Below are positions 54,689 to 63,978 of a DNA stretch of 64,000 nt, one piece after another (position 1 is the stretch's first letter; each line of letters starts with the position of its first letter). A program made the position numbers and the translations under genes. The notes beneath the pieces were generated by a model. It saw only the letters and a program-made list of their open reading frames with translations. It searched no databases and was not told the DNA's origin. The DNA is from Flavobacterium sp. SLB02 (GTDB lineage: Bacteria; Bacteroidota; Bacteroidia; Flavobacteriales; Flavobacteriaceae), in the NCBI RefSeq assembly GCF_009664855.1, contig NZ_CP045928.1, positions 2,120,522 through 2,184,521 of the forward strand, read 5' to 3'.

Positions 54689-55618
54689 TTACTTCAATTT
54701 ATTTAAAATTTCAGGAATCTTTTTGATATTGGCTAATTGTTTTAACTTTTCTCTTGATTCTTCGATTGGAGTACCAAAATACGATTTTCCCCCTTCGACT
54801 GATTTAGTAACTCCGGTTTGTCCCATAATAACAGCCTTCGCTCCTATCGTGATACCGCTTGTCGTACCAACCTGTCCCCAAATAGTAACTTCATCTTCGA
54901 TAATAACACAACCTGCAATACCAGTTTGAGAGGCTATTAAGCATTTTTTACCAATTACAGTATCATGTCCAACATGTACCTGGTTATCTAGTTTTGTTCC
55001 TTCTCCAATAGTAGTATCTCCTGTAACACCCTTGTCTATTGTACAAAGGGCACCAATACCAACATTGTCCTGTATGACAACTCTTCCGCCAGAAATTAAC
55101 TGATCGAAACCATCCGGACGCTTTTTATAATAGAATGCATCTGCCCCTAAAATTGTCCCCGCATGAATGATAACATTATCGCCAATTACAGTATGGTCGT
55201 AAATCGTAACATTAGGGTGTATCAAACAGTTTTTACCGATTGTAACATTGTTTCCAACAAAACAATTGGGCTGAATCACAGTTCCTTCTCCAATAGTTGC
55301 AGAAAGAGCAATAGAAACGCTAGTTGCCTGAAAAGGCCTAAAATGTTTGGTCAGGGTATTAAAATCTCTGAAAGGATCGTCAGAAATTAAAAGAGCTTTA
55401 CCTTCCGGGCAATCTACTTTTTTATTGATTAAAACAATAGTAGCAGCCGATTGTAAAGCTTTGTCATAGTATTTTGGATGATCGACAAAAACTATATCTC
55501 CAGATTCAACAACATGTATTTCGTTCATGCCTGAAACCGGAAAGTTTGGGTCGCCAATAAATTCGCATTGAAGCAAATTTGCAATTTCTTGTAAAGAATG
55601 AATCTTTGGAAATTTCAT
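54689..55618 (-). CDS. LpxD-like acyltransferase paralog
   Basis: The 309-residue protein has an N-terminal LpxD uridine-binding-like domain ([20 protein letters not shown]) and a left-handed beta-helix of hexapeptide repeats. The catalytic His of LpxD is matched in [14 protein letters not shown]. It lacks part of the C-terminal helical region and is 38 residues shorter than the LpxD at 58653-59696. It may acylate an alternative sugar or be a second LpxD; two such genes in one cluster are notable. Confidence 0.82.
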   Translation of the reverse strand: MKFPKIHSLQEIANLLQCEFIGDPNFPVSGMNEIHVVESGDIVFVDHPKYYDKALQSAATIVLINKKVDCPEGKALLISDDPFRDFNTLTKHFRPFQATSVSIALSATIGEGTVIQPNCFVGNNVTIGKNCLIHPNVTIYDHTVIGDNVIIHAGTILGADAFYYKKRPDGFDQLISGGRVVIQDNVGIGALCTIDKGVTGDTTIGEGTKLDNQVHVGHDTVIGKKCLIASQTGIAGCVIIEDEVTIWGQVGTTSGITIGAKAVIMGQTGVTKSVEGGKSYFGTPIEESREKLKQLANIKKIPEILNKLK

Positions 55619-55623
55619 ATTTT

Positions 55624-55746
55624 ATAATTAGAAAATTTGTCAATTAGAAAATGTGTCAATCAGAAATGTGTCAATCAGAAAATGAATGCTCAAAATTGTG
55701 ATGATTCACTAATTTTCTAATTGACTCATTGACAAATTATCTAATT
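55624..55746. repeat. inverted repeat in the efp-lpxD2 spacer
   Basis: CAATTAGAAAAT (55641-55652) is the inverse of ATTTTCTAATTG (55712-55723). GTGTCAATCAGAAA words are repeated in tandem at 55653-55682. The AATTAGAAAATT word is the same as in the his operon spacers at 20941 and 21345. Confidence 0.7.
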
Positions 55747-55752
55747 AAAAAA

Positions 55753-56319
55753 CTACTCTTTTACACGTTCCATGTAATTACCAGAAGCGGTATCAATTTT
55801 AATTTTATCACCTTCGTTGATGAATAAAGGAACGTTTACAGTTGCTCCTGTTTCTACCGTAGCAGATTTTGTAGCATTTGTAGCAGTATTTCCTTTTACA
55901 CCTGGCTCAGCATATGTAACTTCAAGAATTACAGAAGATGGCATATCTACAGATAATGGCAAATCAGTTTCAGTATTCACCTGAACCATTACGCTTGTTC
56001 CTTCTTTTAATAATCCCGGAGCATCCAGAATATTTTTATTCAAAGAAATTTGCTCAAAAGATTCTGTGTTCATAAAATGAAACTCATCTCCTTCAGCATA
56101 TAAAAACTGGTAATTATGCGTTTCTACACGCACATCATCAATTTTATGTCCAGCAGAAAATGTATTATCTAACACTCTTCCTGTAGTTAAACTTCTCAAT
56201 TTTGTTCTTACGAAAGCCGGACCTTTTCCGGGCTTTACGTGAAGAAACTCCACTATTTTATAGATATCGTGATTAAATTTAATACACAATCCGTTTCTAA
56301 TATCTGATGTAGATGCCAT
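55753..56319 (-). CDS. efp: elongation factor P
   Basis: EF-P relieves ribosome stalling at polyproline. The 188-residue protein has the three beta-barrel domains and the tip loop HVKPGKGPAFVRTK with Lys at about residue 34, the residue modified in other bacteria. No modification enzyme (EpmA, EarP) is in the window. It lies between lpxA and the second lpxD-like gene. Confidence 0.95.
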   Translation of the reverse strand: MASTSDIRNGLCIKFNHDIYKIVEFLHVKPGKGPAFVRTKLRSLTTGRVLDNTFSAGHKIDDVRVETHNYQFLYAEGDEFHFMNTESFEQISLNKNILDAPGLLKEGTSVMVQVNTETDLPLSVDMPSSVILEVTYAEPGVKGNTATNATKSATVETGATVNVPLFINEGDKIKIDTASGNYMERVKE

Positions 56320-56360
56320 TTGTTTTTGTTTTATTTGATATATTGTTCAATCGTTTAACC

Positions 56361-56397
56361 GTTTATTTGTTTCGATTAAACGATTAAACAAATAAAC
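56361..56397. repeat. inverted repeat in the lpxA-efp spacer
   Basis: GTTTATTTGTTT (56361-56372) is the exact inverse of AAACAAATAAAC (56386-56397), with TCGTTTAA/TTAAACGA also paired nearby. It fits the pattern of word-specific hairpins in operon spacers. Confidence 0.7.
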
Positions 56398-56411
56398 AAT
56401 TAATTTTTCTA

Positions 56412-57197
56412 TTAATAGTTTCCTGAATAACCTTTCATAATTCCTCTTGATGAATTTCTGATAAAATCCAGAATTTCATCTCTCTCAGGAGTGGCTTCCA
56501 TTTCAGCTTCAATAATACTTAAAGCTTGTGTTGTATTGTAATTTTTTTGGTATAAAATTCTGTAAATTTCCTGAATTTCTCTGATTTTCTCAGTAGTAAA
56601 ACCTCTTCTTCTTAAACCAACTGAATTGATTCCTACGTACGACAATGGCTCTTTTGCTGCTTTTGTATAAGGAGGAACGTCTTTTCTTACCAATGATCCA
56701 CCAGAAATCATAGCATGATCTCCAATATGAATAAATTGGTGAATAGCTGCCAAACCGCCAATTACAGCATGATTACCAACCACAACGTGACCTGCCAAAG
56801 CAACACCGTTTACAATAATAGCATTATTACCAATCTCGCAATCGTGCGCAATGTGAGCATAAGCCATAACCAAACAATTATTACCTAAAATTGTTTGTCC
56901 TGAAGCAACTGTACCTCTATTGATTGTTACACACTCTCTAATAGTACAATTATCTCCTATAATAGCTAAAGAATCTTCTCCTCCAAATTTTAAATCTTGC
57001 GGCACTGCAGAAATTACTGCTCCCGGAAAAATATTACAATTTTTTCCAATTCTTGCACCTTCCATGATGGTTACATTTGAACCAATCCACGTACCATCAC
57101 CAATAATGACATTATTGTGAATTGTTGTAAAAGGCTCAATTACAACATTTTTAGCGATTTTCGCGCCAGGATGAACATATGCTAATGGTTGATTCAT
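56412..57197 (-). CDS. lpxA: UDP-N-acetylglucosamine O-acyltransferase
   Basis: LpxA adds the first acyl chain in lipid A synthesis. The 261-residue protein has hexapeptide repeats forming a beta-helix and a C-terminal helical domain (RRRGFTTEKIREIQEIYRIL). The catalytic His is in MAYAHIAHDCEIG. It follows the lpxC/fabZ fusion by 74 bp, as in other Bacteroidota. Confidence 0.96.
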   Translation of the reverse strand: MNQPLAYVHPGAKIAKNVVIEPFTTIHNNVIIGDGTWIGSNVTIMEGARIGKNCNIFPGAVISAVPQDLKFGGEDSLAIIGDNCTIRECVTINRGTVASGQTILGNNCLVMAYAHIAHDCEIGNNAIIVNGVALAGHVVVGNHAVIGGLAAIHQFIHIGDHAMISGGSLVRKDVPPYTKAAKEPLSYVGINSVGLRRRGFTTEKIREIQEIYRILYQKNYNTTQALSIIEAEMEATPERDEILDFIRNSSRGIMKGYSGNY

Positions 57198-57271
57198 CTG
57201 TGAGTTTTATATTTTATATTAAAATAGTCTAATTTGGGCAACAAACGTAAACAATAAATTTGATTAAACTA

Positions 57272-58669
57272 TTATTGTTTTCTTGCAATTTGAGCCATTA
57301 ATTCTGCCTCTGTTACCAACTTTCCATTTGCGTAAGCATTTGCCTGCATATGACAAATTCCTCTTCTGATAGGAGAAATTAACTCGCATTTGAAAATTAA
57401 GGTATCACCAGGCAATACTTTATGTTTGAATTTAACATTATCTATTTTCATAAAATAAGTTAAATAATTTTCAGGATCCGGAACCGTGCTTAACACTAAA
57501 ATTCCACCTGTTTGCGCCATTGCTTCAACAATTAAAACACCTGGCATAACCGGAGCTTCAGGAAAATGCCCTACAAAGAAATTTTCGTTCATCGTTACAT
57601 TTTTCATACCCACAACATGACTGTCAGACATTTCTATAATTCTATCGATTAATAAAAATGGAGGTCTGTGTGGCAAAACTGCCATAATTTTATGAATATC
57701 CATCAATGGCTCCAGATTTAAATCGTAAACCGGAACATGATTTCTTTGTTCTATTTTTATAATTTTTGCTAATTTTTTGGCAAACTGTGTATTTACATAG
57801 TGTCCTGGTTTATTAGCAATAATTTTTCCCTGAATTCTAACTCCAATCAAAGATAAATCTCCAACAACATCAAGTAATTTGTGTCTTGCAGCTTCGTTTG
57901 GATAATGTAATGTTAAATTATCTAAAACACCATTTGGCTTAACCGAAATTTTGTCTTTGCCAAAGGCTTTCTTTAAATTTTCCATTGTAGACTCCGATAT
58001 TTCCTTATCTACATAAACAATAGCATTATTTAAATCTCCACCTTTGATTAATCCGTTTTCTAAAAGAGATTCTAATTCGTGCAAGAAACTAAAAGTTCTT
58101 GAATTAGCGATTTCTTCTTTAAAATCGGCTATGCTTTTCATTGTTGCATTTTGAGTACCTAAAACTTTAGTACCAAAATCAACCATTGCAGTTACCTGAT
58201 AATCATCACTTGGCATCACTAAGATCTCGCTTCCCGTAGTTTCATCAGTAAACGAAATAACTTCCTTTACTACATAAACATTACGTTTAGCATCTTGTTC
58301 TTCTATACCTGCATTTTCAATCGCTTCAACAAAATATTTCGATGAACCATCCATAATAGGAAGTTCAGAGGCATTTAATTCTATAATAACGTTATCCAGA
58401 TCACAACCAACTAAAGCCGCTAAAACGTGTTCAGGAGTTTGAATTTTTACACCAAGTTTTTCTAAATTTGTGCCTCTTTGCGTATTAACAACATAGTTAG
58501 CATCTGCTTCGATCACGGGCTGACCTTGCAAATCTACTCTAACAAAAGTGAAACCATTATTAATTGGAGCTGGTTTAAAAGTCATTGTAACTTCTTTTCC
58601 AGTGTGTAATCCAACGCCTGTTAGTGAAATTTCATTTTTGATGGTCTTCTGTTTAACCATTATTTCCAT
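57272..58669 (-). CDS. lpxC/fabZ: bifunctional LpxC deacetylase / FabZ dehydratase
   Basis: The 465-residue fusion joins UDP-3-O-acyl-GlcNAc deacetylase (about 1-310) and 3-hydroxyacyl-ACP dehydratase (about 320-465). The LpxC zinc site is in TPEHVLAAL and in [24 protein letters not shown] is conserved. FabZ has [12 protein letters not shown] with its His and [20 protein letters not shown] with its Glu. The fusion is typical of Bacteroidota. Its start overlaps lpxD by 17 bp, or 8 bp if the second Met (58660) is used, suggesting translational coupling. Confidence 0.96.
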   Translation of the reverse strand: MEIMVKQKTIKNEISLTGVGLHTGKEVTMTFKPAPINNGFTFVRVDLQGQPVIEADANYVVNTQRGTNLEKLGVKIQTPEHVLAALVGCDLDNVIIELNASELPIMDGSSKYFVEAIENAGIEEQDAKRNVYVVKEVISFTDETTGSEILVMPSDDYQVTAMVDFGTKVLGTQNATMKSIADFKEEIANSRTFSFLHELESLLENGLIKGGDLNNAIVYVDKEISESTMENLKKAFGKDKISVKPNGVLDNLTLHYPNEAARHKLLDVVGDLSLIGVRIQGKIIANKPGHYVNTQFAKKLAKIIKIEQRNHVPVYDLNLEPLMDIHKIMAVLPHRPPFLLIDRIIEMSDSHVVGMKNVTMNENFFVGHFPEAPVMPGVLIVEAMAQTGGILVLSTVPDPENYLTYFMKIDNVKFKHKVLPGDTLIFKCELISPIRRGICHMQANAYANGKLVTEAELMAQIARKQ

Positions 58670-59696
58670 TTTTTGGGTTTATTATTTGTTTTTTTAATTC
58701 TTCAACTTCGGCAACAATTTTAGGCAGATTTCTGAAATGAACATATGATTTATTAAAATCACTATATCCAAGCGATGGCGATCCCTGCAATGTTTCATCA
58801 TCTTTAATGTTTCTTGCTACTCCTGACTGAGCCTGCAATCTTACATTATTACCTATAATTAAGTGGCCTGCGATACCTACTTGCCCGCCAATCATACAGT
58901 TTTCTCCTATTTTTGTAGAACCTGCCACGCCTGTTTGGCCAGCAATTACAGTATTTCTGCCAATTTCTACATTATGGGCAATCTGAATTTGATTGTCTAA
59001 TTTAACTCCTTGTCTAATTATTGTAGAACCAAGAGTCGCTCTGTCTATTGTGGTATTGGCTCCTATATCTACATTATCTTCAATGATAACGTTTCCTATT
59101 TGAGGAACCTTACTATACACCCCTTCTTCATTTGGCACAAAACCAAAACCATCCGCACCAATAATGGCTCCTGAATGAATCGTACAATTGTTACCAATTA
59201 AAGTTTCAGAATAAATTTTGGCGCCTGCAAAAATATACACATTATCGCCAATAACAACATTATCGCCAATAAAACTGTTTGGATAAATTTTTACATTATC
59301 TCCCAGAACTACATTTTGCCCTATATAACTAAAGCTTCCCAGATATAAATTTTCTCCATATTTAGTTCCTTCAGACATAAAAGATTGCGCTTCTATTCCG
59401 TTTTTATTCAATTTTACCTGATTATAAAATTGTAAAAGCTTAGAAAAAGAGGCATACGCATCTTCTACCTTAATCAAAGTTGTAGTGATTTCTGCATCTG
59501 GTACAAAACTATCATTAACAATAGTAACTGATGCTTTTGTAGTATATATGTAATTGATATATTTGGGATTAGCCAAAAAAGTAAGCGATCCTTCCTCGCC
59601 TTCTTCTATTTTAGACAGCCGAGAAACTTCTGCATTGGGATTCCCAACAACTTCTCCTTCTAAAATTCCTGCTATTTGTTCTGCTGTAAATTTCAT
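58653..59696 (-). CDS. lpxD: UDP-3-O-(3-hydroxyacyl)glucosamine N-acyltransferase
   Basis: LpxD adds the N-linked acyl chain to lipid A precursor. The 347-residue protein has the uridine-binding N-domain, the beta-helix and the C-terminal helix ([18 protein letters not shown]). The catalytic His is in [16 protein letters not shown]. It starts the lpxD-lpxC/fabZ-lpxA series. Confidence 0.96.
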   Translation of the reverse strand: MKFTAEQIAGILEGEVVGNPNAEVSRLSKIEEGEEGSLTFLANPKYINYIYTTKASVTIVNDSFVPDAEITTTLIKVEDAYASFSKLLQFYNQVKLNKNGIEAQSFMSEGTKYGENLYLGSFSYIGQNVVLGDNVKIYPNSFIGDNVVIGDNVYIFAGAKIYSETLIGNNCTIHSGAIIGADGFGFVPNEEGVYSKVPQIGNVIIEDNVDIGANTTIDRATLGSTIIRQGVKLDNQIQIAHNVEIGRNTVIAGQTGVAGSTKIGENCMIGGQVGIAGHLIIGNNVRLQAQSGVARNIKDDETLQGSPSLGYSDFNKSYVHFRNLPKIVAEVEELKKQIINPKNGNNG

Positions 59697-59735
59697 TGCG
59701 ACAAAAATATAAAAAATAGATTTTAAATGTTAATT

Positions 59736-60965
59736 TTAGATAAGTTGTTTTGGAAAACAGATGTAATATTTTGTAACTAATTTAGATAACGATTTCAAAT
59801 TCAGCTGATCAGAAGCTTCGACAACATCCTCAATTGTTTTATCTTTTTTGAAAATTCGTATTGGTTCAGCTTCTTTGCTATAGGCCTGATTTTTTATTTT
59901 TCCTCTAAAAATAAAATATCCAGCCTCTAACTGCGTAATATGGTGCGCGTTAGCAAATTCTTCTTTTAAAGATTGGGATTCTTCTGCCGAAATTTTCTCA
60001 GCACTCAATTTAATTTTCAATAAATCTCTATTAATCAACATTTTACTTAAAGTAGAAAGCACAAAATCTTCTTGCTTTTGCCATGCTTTCAAAGCGCTAA
60101 TGATATCAAAATCATCTAGTTGAGAAAATAAATCTAATTTATCAGCATCAAAATCTTCTAAAGTCACTTTATTTTGCATAAAATACAAAAGAGGCTCACT
60201 GCAAGGCAAATTAATTCCTTTTAATGTTAATTCTTTGGCTCTTTTTAGTACATTCATCAAAATTAGCTCTGCAACCAAACTTGTTTTATGCAAGTAAGCC
60301 TGCCAGTACATTAATCTTCTCGAAAGCAAAAATTTCTCTACCGAGTAAATTCCTTTTTCTTCGATTACCAAAACACCATCAACAACATTCATCATCTGAA
60401 TTAAACGCTCAGAATTGACATTCCCTTCGGCAACTCCGGTGTAAAAACTATCTCGTTTCAAATAATCCATTCGATCCATATCCAATTGACTTGAAATCAA
60501 TTGCAGCATAAATTTCCTGTGATATTCTCCTTTAAAAACCTGGATCGCCAGACTCAGTTTTCCATCAAATTCATCATTCAACTGATTCATGAATAATAAC
60601 GAAATCGCTTCATGATTCACATCTTCGACAATGCTTTTTTCCATAGCATGTGAAAACGGACCATGACCAATATCGTGCAGTAAAATAGCTATTAGTAAAG
60701 CACATTCTTCATCACTGGAAATCGCAACTCCTTTAAAACGAAGTGTTTCTACAGCCTTCTGCATTAAATGCATACAGCCTAAGGCATGATGAAAACGCGT
60801 GTGATTGGCTCCGGGATAAACCAAATACGACATTCCCATTTGCGAAATACGGCGTAAACGCTGAAAATAAGGATGCTGAATTAAGTCGTAAATAAGTTCG
60901 TTCGGGATAGAAATAAACCCGTAGATGGGATCATTGAATATTTTTAACTTATTGATATGAGTCAC
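59736..60965 (-). CDS. HD-domain phosphohydrolase (dGTPase/YdhJ-like)
   Basis: The 409-residue protein has the HD metal site: HTRFHHALGCMHLM supplies the first His, and AILLHDIGHGPFSHAME gives the HD pair, with the final Asp in SSQLDMDRMDYL. FNDPIYGFISIPNELIYDLI at the start and the LRRISQMG segment are typical of this subgroup, which includes dNTP triphosphohydrolases and uncharacterised phosphohydrolases. It is 39 bp upstream of lpxD on the same strand. A minus-strand TATATTTG box (60988-60995) precedes it. Confidence 0.9.
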   Translation of the reverse strand: MTHINKLKIFNDPIYGFISIPNELIYDLIQHPYFQRLRRISQMGMSYLVYPGANHTRFHHALGCMHLMQKAVETLRFKGVAISSDEECALLIAILLHDIGHGPFSHAMEKSIVEDVNHEAISLLFMNQLNDEFDGKLSLAIQVFKGEYHRKFMLQLISSQLDMDRMDYLKRDSFYTGVAEGNVNSERLIQMMNVVDGVLVIEEKGIYSVEKFLLSRRLMYWQAYLHKTSLVAELILMNVLKRAKELTLKGINLPCSEPLLYFMQNKVTLEDFDADKLDLFSQLDDFDIISALKAWQKQEDFVLSTLSKMLINRDLLKIKLSAEKISAEESQSLKEEFANAHHITQLEAGYFIFRGKIKNQAYSKEAEPIRIFKKDKTIEDVVEASDQLNLKSLSKLVTKYYICFPKQLI

Positions 60966-61186
60966 TATTTGGTTATTTTTAGGTCAACAAATATAAGTAA
61001 TTAACTATAAACAGCTTTGTGTTTTTCATTTAAAAATTGACATTAAATTGTCGTGATTTTCAATGCAATACTAAATTCAAAAAAAGTTTTAATGTAAAAA
61101 TCACTATTTGTTATTCTGAAATTTATACTATTTTTAATACTTTTTAAGTTCTATACCTCTAAATTGCATTAAAATTAAATACGTTT

Positions 61187-62740
61187 ATGGATAAGATAAA
61201 AATACTTTGGGTTGATGATGAAATCGATCTTTTGAAACCACATATATTATTTCTGGAGAAAAAAAACTACGCTGTAACCACTTGTAACAATGGTTTAGAC
61301 GCTATCGCCTTATTTGAAGAAGATAATTTTGACATTGTTTTTCTTGATGAAAATATGCCGGGAATGAGTGGCCTGGAAACACTTTCTGAAATGAAAGAAA
61401 AAAAATCGGCTATCCCGATGATTATGATTACAAAAAGCGAAGAAGAGTATATAATGGAAGAAGCCATTGGTTCTAAAATCGCTGACTATTTGATAAAACC
61501 GGTAAATCCGAATCAGATTTTACTGAGTTTAAAGAAAAATCTGGATCATTCGAGGTTAATTTCTGAAAAAACAACTCTAGATTATCAAAAAGAATTCAGG
61601 AAAATTTCGATGGAAATGGCGATGGTTAATTCCTATGAAGACTGGGTGGAATTGTATAAAAAGTTAATTTTCTGGGAACTTGAATTGGAAAACATCAACG
61701 ACCAGGCGATGATTGAAATCCTTGAATCCCAAAAAGTTGAAGCCAATTCGCAATTCGGAAAATATATCGAAAGAAATTATGAAGACTGGTTTGCTCCAAA
61801 AGCAGATAAACCAATTCAGTCCCACAATTTATTTAAGGAATTAGTAGTTCCTGAAATTAAAAAGAAAGACAAACCAATTTTGTTGGTTGTAATTGATAAT
61901 TTACGTTACGACCAATGGAAATCTTTTGAAACCGTTGTGGCAAATTATTACAAATTAGAAAAAGAAGTTCCTTATTTCTCTATCCTTCCTACGGCAACGC
62001 AATATGCCAGAAATGCTATTTTCTCAGGTTTATTGCCTACAGAAATGGAGAAACAGTTCCCGCAATACTGGAAAAATGATGTTGAAGACGGCGGAAAAAA
62101 CCTTTATGAAGCTGAATTTCTTTCGGCGCAATTAAAACGTTTGGGATTAAACATCAAAGAAGATTATTTTAAAATCACCAATTACGCAGGCGGAAAAAAA
62201 CTGGCAGAAAACTTCAAAGCTTTAAAAGGCAATGATTTAGTGACGGTTGTTTACAATTTTGTCGATATGTTATCGCACGCAAAAACCGAAATGGACGTTG
62301 TAAAAGAACTTGCTTCTGATGATAAAGCATATCGCTCACTGACTTTAAGCTGGTTTAAAAACTCTCCACTTTTAGAAATTATTCAGCAAGCACAACTTTT
62401 AGGTTTCAAATTGATCCTGACTACAGATCACGGAACAATTAATGTAAAAAACCCATCAAAAGTAGTTGGAGATAAAAATACAAGTTTAAATTTGCGCTAC
62501 AAAACCGGACGTAGTTTAACATACGAACATAAAGATGTTTATGTTGTAAAAGAACCTAAAGACATTGGTTTACCGGCTATAAACATGAGTAGTTCGTTTA
62601 TTTTTGCTAAAAATGATTTCTTTTTAGCTTATGTAAACAACTACAATCATTATGTGAGTTATTACAGAAATACGTATCAACACGGCGGAATTTCATTAGA
62701 AGAAATGATTATTCCTTTTTTGGTATTTAACCCGAAATAG
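61187..62740 (+). CDS. porX: PorX-type response regulator with PglZ domain
   Basis: The 517-residue protein joins a receiver domain (acidic pocket VDDE, phospho-acceptor Asp 54 in FLDENMPG, Lys in YLIKPVNP) to a PglZ domain of the alkaline-phosphatase superfamily, with VVIDNLRYDQWK, the active-site Thr region LPTATQYARNAIFSG, VDMLSHAK and TTDHGTINV. This is the architecture of PorX, the regulator of the type IX secretion system in Bacteroidota, where the PglZ domain has been described as a zinc-dependent phosphodiesterase acting on oligonucleotides. The kinase PorY is not in the window. It lies alone in front of tsaE with a repeat-filled spacer. Confidence 0.93.
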   Translation: MDKIKILWVDDEIDLLKPHILFLEKKNYAVTTCNNGLDAIALFEEDNFDIVFLDENMPGMSGLETLSEMKEKKSAIPMIMITKSEEEYIMEEAIGSKIADYLIKPVNPNQILLSLKKNLDHSRLISEKTTLDYQKEFRKISMEMAMVNSYEDWVELYKKLIFWELELENINDQAMIEILESQKVEANSQFGKYIERNYEDWFAPKADKPIQSHNLFKELVVPEIKKKDKPILLVVIDNLRYDQWKSFETVVANYYKLEKEVPYFSILPTATQYARNAIFSGLLPTEMEKQFPQYWKNDVEDGGKNLYEAEFLSAQLKRLGLNIKEDYFKITNYAGGKKLAENFKALKGNDLVTVVYNFVDMLSHAKTEMDVVKELASDDKAYRSLTLSWFKNSPLLEIIQQAQLLGFKLILTTDHGTINVKNPSKVVGDKNTSLNLRYKTGRSLTYEHKDVYVVKEPKDIGLPAINMSSSFIFAKNDFFLAYVNNYNHYVSYYRNTYQHGGISLEEMIIPFLVFNPK

Positions 62741-62743
62741 AAA

Positions 62744-62875
62744 AGTTTTCAGTCGCAGTTTACAGTAAAAAGAAATTACCACAGATTCACACAGATTAGA
62801 AAAATCAATAAAATCTTTTAATCTGTGGCAAAAAAAACGCAGTTTACAGTTTCCAACTAAGACTGAAAACTGTGA
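62744..62875. repeat. nested inverted repeats between porX and tsaE
   Basis: The outer arms AGTTTTCAGTC (62744-62754) and GACTGAAAACT (62861-62871) enclose a direct repeat CGCAGTTTACAGT (62754-62766 and 62839-62851), which in turn encloses CCACAGATT (62779-62787) and AATCTGTGG (62820-62828). The inner CACAGATT arms resemble 24170-24292 and the outer arms resemble 40719-40761, as if one element had inserted into another. Confidence 0.7.
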
Positions 62876-62903
62876 CTGAGACTATAATTAATAAGTAATA
62901 AAA

Positions 62904-63311
62904 ATGGATATCGTTTTTTCATTAGATCAAATTCAAGAAGTAGCAGAGCAAATTTTAGCACAAAATCCAAAGAAGATTATTCTCTTTAATGGAGAAATGG
63001 GTGTTGGAAAAACTACTCTAATCAAACAACTATGTAAAAGTCTTGGAGTTGAAGATGCAACTAGCAGTCCGACTTTTTCTTTAGTAAATGAATATTACAC
63101 TTCTAACAATAACATTGTGTATCATTTTGATTTTTACAGATTAAATAAAGAAACTGAAGCTCTTGATATGGGCGTTGATGATTATCTATATTCAGGAAAC
63201 TGGTGTTTTATAGAATGGTCTGAAAAAATTGCCAGTTTACTTCCTGAGGAACATTCTGTTGTGACAATTGAGTTATTGGCAGATGGAAAAAGAGAATTAA
63301 AATTGGTTTAA
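62904..63311 (+). CDS. tsaE: tRNA threonylcarbamoyladenosine biosynthesis ATPase
   Basis: TsaE is the ATPase that works with TsaB and TsaD to form t6A37 in tRNA. The 135-residue protein has Walker A GEMGVGKTTLIKQL at residues 30-43, the SPTFSLVNEY segment, a Walker B-like VYHFDFYRL and the conserved FIEWSEKI. Length and motifs are typical. Confidence 0.95.
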   Translation: MDIVFSLDQIQEVAEQILAQNPKKIILFNGEMGVGKTTLIKQLCKSLGVEDATSSPTFSLVNEYYTSNNNIVYHFDFYRLNKETEALDMGVDDYLYSGNWCFIEWSEKIASLLPEEHSVVTIELLADGKRELKLV

Positions 63312-63319
63312 AATATTGC

Positions 63320-63408
63320 ACAAAGATTCACTAAGATCTCACAGAGAAACACAAAATCATTTTTACAACTTTGTGATACTTTGTGAAAAAACTTTGCGAA
63401 ACAACTTC
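63320..63408. repeat. hairpin-forming CACAAAG/CTTTGTG repeat
   Basis: CACAAAG at the left is opposed by ACTTTGTGATACTTTGTG near 63367-63384. It lies between tsaE and the acetyltransferase gene and is read through by an in-frame TTG-initiated extension that should not be taken as coding. Confidence 0.6.
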
Positions 63409-63420
63409 TATCAAAACATA

Positions 63421-63894
63421 ATGGGCAAACGAAATATAGTAGAAATAATCCCTTTCTCATCAGATTTAAAAGAACCAATCAAAACTTTAAATAAAGAATG
63501 GCTTCAAAAATATTTTAAAGTTGAGGAAAAAGACGAAATAGTACTTTCTAATCCACAGGAGGAAATCATTGATAAAGGCGGATTGATTTTTTATGCTAAA
63601 TATAAAGGTGAAATTATTGGAACAGTTTCTTTAATGAAAATCGATTACGACACTTTTGAACTCAGTAAAATGGCCGTTTCAGATAAAGCGCAAGGTCTCG
63701 GAATTGGAAATCAGTTACTAATTCATTGTTTGGCTGTAGCCGAAGAAAATAACATCAGGAAGCTCATTTTGTATTCGAACCGAAAATTACTTCCTGCAAT
63801 TCATTTGTATGAAAAATTCGGTTTTGTCGAAGTTCCCTTAGGAAATGTTAGCTATGAAAGAGCCGACATTAAAATGGAAAAAATTATACCTTAA
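63421..63894 (+). CDS. GNAT-family N-acetyltransferase
   Basis: I choose the ATG at 63421 (MGKRNIVEIIPFSSDLKEPI), giving 157 residues; the extension to 63316 would start with TTG and translate a repeat. The acetyl-CoA site is visible in LSKMAVSDKAQGLGIGNQLL with the Q/R-x-x-G-x-G/A loop, and PAIHLYEKFGFVEVPLGN ends the domain. The substrate is unknown. Confidence 0.9.
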   Translation: MGKRNIVEIIPFSSDLKEPIKTLNKEWLQKYFKVEEKDEIVLSNPQEEIIDKGGLIFYAKYKGEIIGTVSLMKIDYDTFELSKMAVSDKAQGLGIGNQLLIHCLAVAEENNIRKLILYSNRKLLPAIHLYEKFGFVEVPLGNVSYERADIKMEKIIP

Positions 63895-63978
63895 TTTCAT
63901 GACGTAGTATTAGCAGAATTTTTACACTGATTTTAAAACTTTTTACGTAATTTGTACTCTTAATTTTTCGCACAACCC

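Noticed and set aside
59697..59710. TATTTTTG box directly in front of lpxD as a leaderless promoter.
   Set aside because: It is only a few bases from the ATG with no -33 element, and lpxD is probably cotranscribed with the HD-domain gene.
63316..63420. N-terminal extension of the GNAT protein.
   Set aside because: It needs a TTG start and translates the CACAAAG/CTTTGTG repeat; the ATG at 63421 fits the family.
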